Positions 6,039 to 6,880 of a stretch of 6,880 bases of DNA are shown piece by piece. The stretch comes from a bacterium. GTDB lineage: Bacteria; UBP15; UBA6099; DSWB01. A program made the position numbers and the translations under genes. Positions within the stretch are counted from its first letter, which is position 1, and every line of letters starts with the position of its first letter. The notes beneath the pieces were generated by a model that did no database searches, was not told the DNA's origin, and saw nothing but the letters and a program-made list of their open reading frames with translations. The stretch covers positions 1 through 6,880 of the forward strand of contig JAGUYV010000276.1 of assembly GCA_020061125.1 (NCBI GenBank), given 5' to 3'.

Positions 6039-6074
6039 CAAAATCCATTCGCCAACTCTCCGTCGCCGGTTTTT
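6035..6074 (+). terminator. Weak candidate terminator after coaX
   Basis: CCGGC (6035-6039) can pair with GCCGG (6065-6069), which is followed directly by TTTTT (6070-6074). The stem is only 5 bp with a 25-nt loop, so it is a poor intrinsic terminator by itself. It shares bases 6035-6038 with the - strand-oriented hairpin, and the two cannot form together. The rest of 6016-6122 shows no gene or other clear structure. Confidence 0.22.
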
Positions 6075-6122
6075 CATTCGCCTTGCATCAGATATTTTGG
6101 ATTCTTGAATGCCGGGTGGATT

Positions 6123-6758
6123 TTACCAGCGCTCTTCGAGCGGCTTGATGATGTGGGGCGCGTAGCGGCCGGATTTGAGCGCTTCCACGAGCTGGGATTC
6201 ATCTTCGATATCGTCGGCGAACTCTGTGACCACCGCACCCACATCGCCGATGCGGTGTGCGTCGCTGCCCCCGATTCCGTGGATGCCGGTGGCCGCGCAG
6301 AAGGCTTTTCCCATGGCGTTCTCCTCGGCGGACGAAAGCCCGTTGTACATCTCGATGACCTGGAAAATGCGAGCGAACTCGGTTTCCTCCAAGGGCCGGT
6401 CTATGGCGCCGCTGTACCACCCGAACGGCTGGCGCCAGGGGTGCGCGGGAATCACGATGCCGCCCGCATCGCTCACGCGCTTGATGACCTCCCCGGCAGG
6501 CGGCACGCCCTTGATGTCGATGTGATAGCCGTACACCAGCAGGTGCCCTTCACGGGACATGACCTCCATGCCCCCGAGCACGAGAAAATCAAACTGCCGC
6601 GCGATCTCCTTCATCACCCGTCCGCCCTCGAGGGTGTCGTGCTCGGTCACGCAGATTGCGTCCAGCCCCTTGTCCATGGCGCGCCGGATGCACTCTTCGG
6701 GATCTATGAGGCTGCATGTGGACGAAATCATGGTGTGGATGTGCATGTCAATGATCAT
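6123..6758 (-). CDS. PHP-domain metal-dependent phosphoesterase family protein
   Basis: The 211-residue protein is a compact stand-alone PHP domain. It starts MIIDMHIHT, giving the HxH pair H6/H8. It continues with VTEHDT (37-42, H40), GGMEV (62-66, E65), VIPAHPW (102-108, H106) and GGSDAHRIGDVG (163-174, D166/H168). These are the expected metal-ligand positions of a trinuclear or dinuclear PHP active site, so it is probably catalytic. Relatives include the nucleotide 3',5'-bisphosphate phosphatase (TrpH/YciV) type and histidinol-phosphatase, but the substrate cannot be told from sequence; no signal peptide or membrane segment is seen. On the - strand GGAG (complement of 6767-6770) lies 8 nt before the ATG. 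The ATG overlaps the preceding gene's stop as ATGA, indicating a two-gene operon read toward coaX. It shows no evident link to the cofactor genes. Confidence 0.88.
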   Translation of the reverse strand: MIIDMHIHTMISSTCSLIDPEECIRRAMDKGLDAICVTEHDTLEGGRVMKEIARQFDFLVLGGMEVMSREGHLLVYGYHIDIKGVPPAGEVIKRVSDAGGIVIPAHPWRQPFGWYSGAIDRPLEETEFARIFQVIEMYNGLSSAEENAMGKAFCAATGIHGIGGSDAHRIGDVGAVVTEFADDIEDESQLVEALKSGRYAPHIIKPLEERW

Positions 6759-6880
6759 CGCAGACGCTCCGGGATGCGGTCGTAAACGAGTTGCGGAAAA
6801 GCGGCGAGAACATCGGATCTGGGGATTCCTTGGAGAGCGGCCGCTGCACGGTCGCGCTGCTCACGGGCCAGCGCCGCGGC
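6755..6880 (-). CDS. C-terminal fragment of an unidentified protein, 5' truncated by window edge
   Basis: An open frame of 41 codons runs from the window edge to TGA (complement of 6755-6757), overlapping the PHP start codon as ATGA. It is alanine/arginine-rich and probably helical: AREQRDRAAAAL, then IPRSDVLAAF and PQLVYDRIPERLR at the end. The pattern of a helix, IP.S, then L...L.Y..R resembles the C-terminus of polyprenyl diphosphate synthases (A..AL..LP.S..R..L..LA.YV..R). That resemblance is short and only suggestive, so no name is assigned. The tight overlap and the ribosome binding site for the PHP gene inside this frame support it being a real coding end rather than a chance open frame. 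Confidence 0.6.
   Translation of the reverse strand, partial: AAALAREQRDRAAAALQGIPRSDVLAAFPQLVYDRIPERLR

Noticed and set aside
6040-6124. Inverted AAAATCC (6040-6046) and GGATTTT (6118-6124)
   Set aside because: Seven A/T-rich base pairs 71 nt apart are likely chance, and there is no associated gene or element that would suggest mobile-element ends.
6105-6785. + strand open frame (226 codons) opposite the PHP gene
   Set aside because: The - strand frame carries the ordered PHP metal motifs and a good ribosome binding site; the + strand product has no recognisable domain.

Overview
The window is a GC-rich bacterial chromosomal segment given over to cofactor biosynthesis. It shows no mobile-element, phage, CRISPR or RNA-gene signatures. 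It holds the 3' end of folK, then panB, panC, panD, nadA, nadX, nadC and coaX, all on the + strand. A convergent - strand pair follows: a PHP-family phosphoesterase gene and the 3' end of an upstream gene. The organism cannot be named from the sequence. Aspartate dehydrogenase (NadX) replaces L-aspartate oxidase (NadB), and pantothenate kinase is the type III form (CoaX). This suits an anaerobic or deeply branching diderm lineage rather than an enterobacterium, but that is inference.

Layout. Positions 1-233 hold the C-terminal 76 residues of FolK. Positions 234-369 are a leader region with a candidate promoter, a tandem 9-bp repeat and a terminator-like hairpin placed only a few bases before the panB ribosome binding site. 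Positions 370-2525 hold panB-panC-panD; panB and panC overlap by one base. Positions 2526-2617 are a spacer with a good sigma-70-like promoter (TTGACT, 17 bp, TATCCT). Positions 2618-6015 hold nadA-nadX (8-bp overlap), nadC after a strong GC hairpin, and coaX. Positions 6016-6122 are the convergent intergenic region with terminator-like hairpins. Positions 6123-6758 (-) hold the PHP gene. Its start overlaps the stop of a truncated upstream - strand gene (6755-6880).

How the genes work together. FolK acts in folate synthesis, and PanB consumes the folate one-carbon carrier 5,10-methylene-THF to make ketopantoate. PanD makes beta-alanine from aspartate. PanC joins pantoate and beta-alanine into pantothenate, and CoaX phosphorylates pantothenate to enter the CoA pathway. 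Ketopantoate reductase is not in the window. NadX oxidises aspartate to iminoaspartate, NadA condenses that with DHAP to quinolinate, and NadC converts quinolinate to NaMN. The cluster therefore covers the aspartate-to-NaMN route plus most of the early CoA route, and the two share aspartate as a precursor.

The genes are ordinary and well-conserved families. The least expected signal is the panB leader. A terminator with a mutually exclusive upstream pairing partner sits where any transcript from an upstream promoter must cross it to reach panB, so it looks like a transcription attenuator. I see no new multigene system here.
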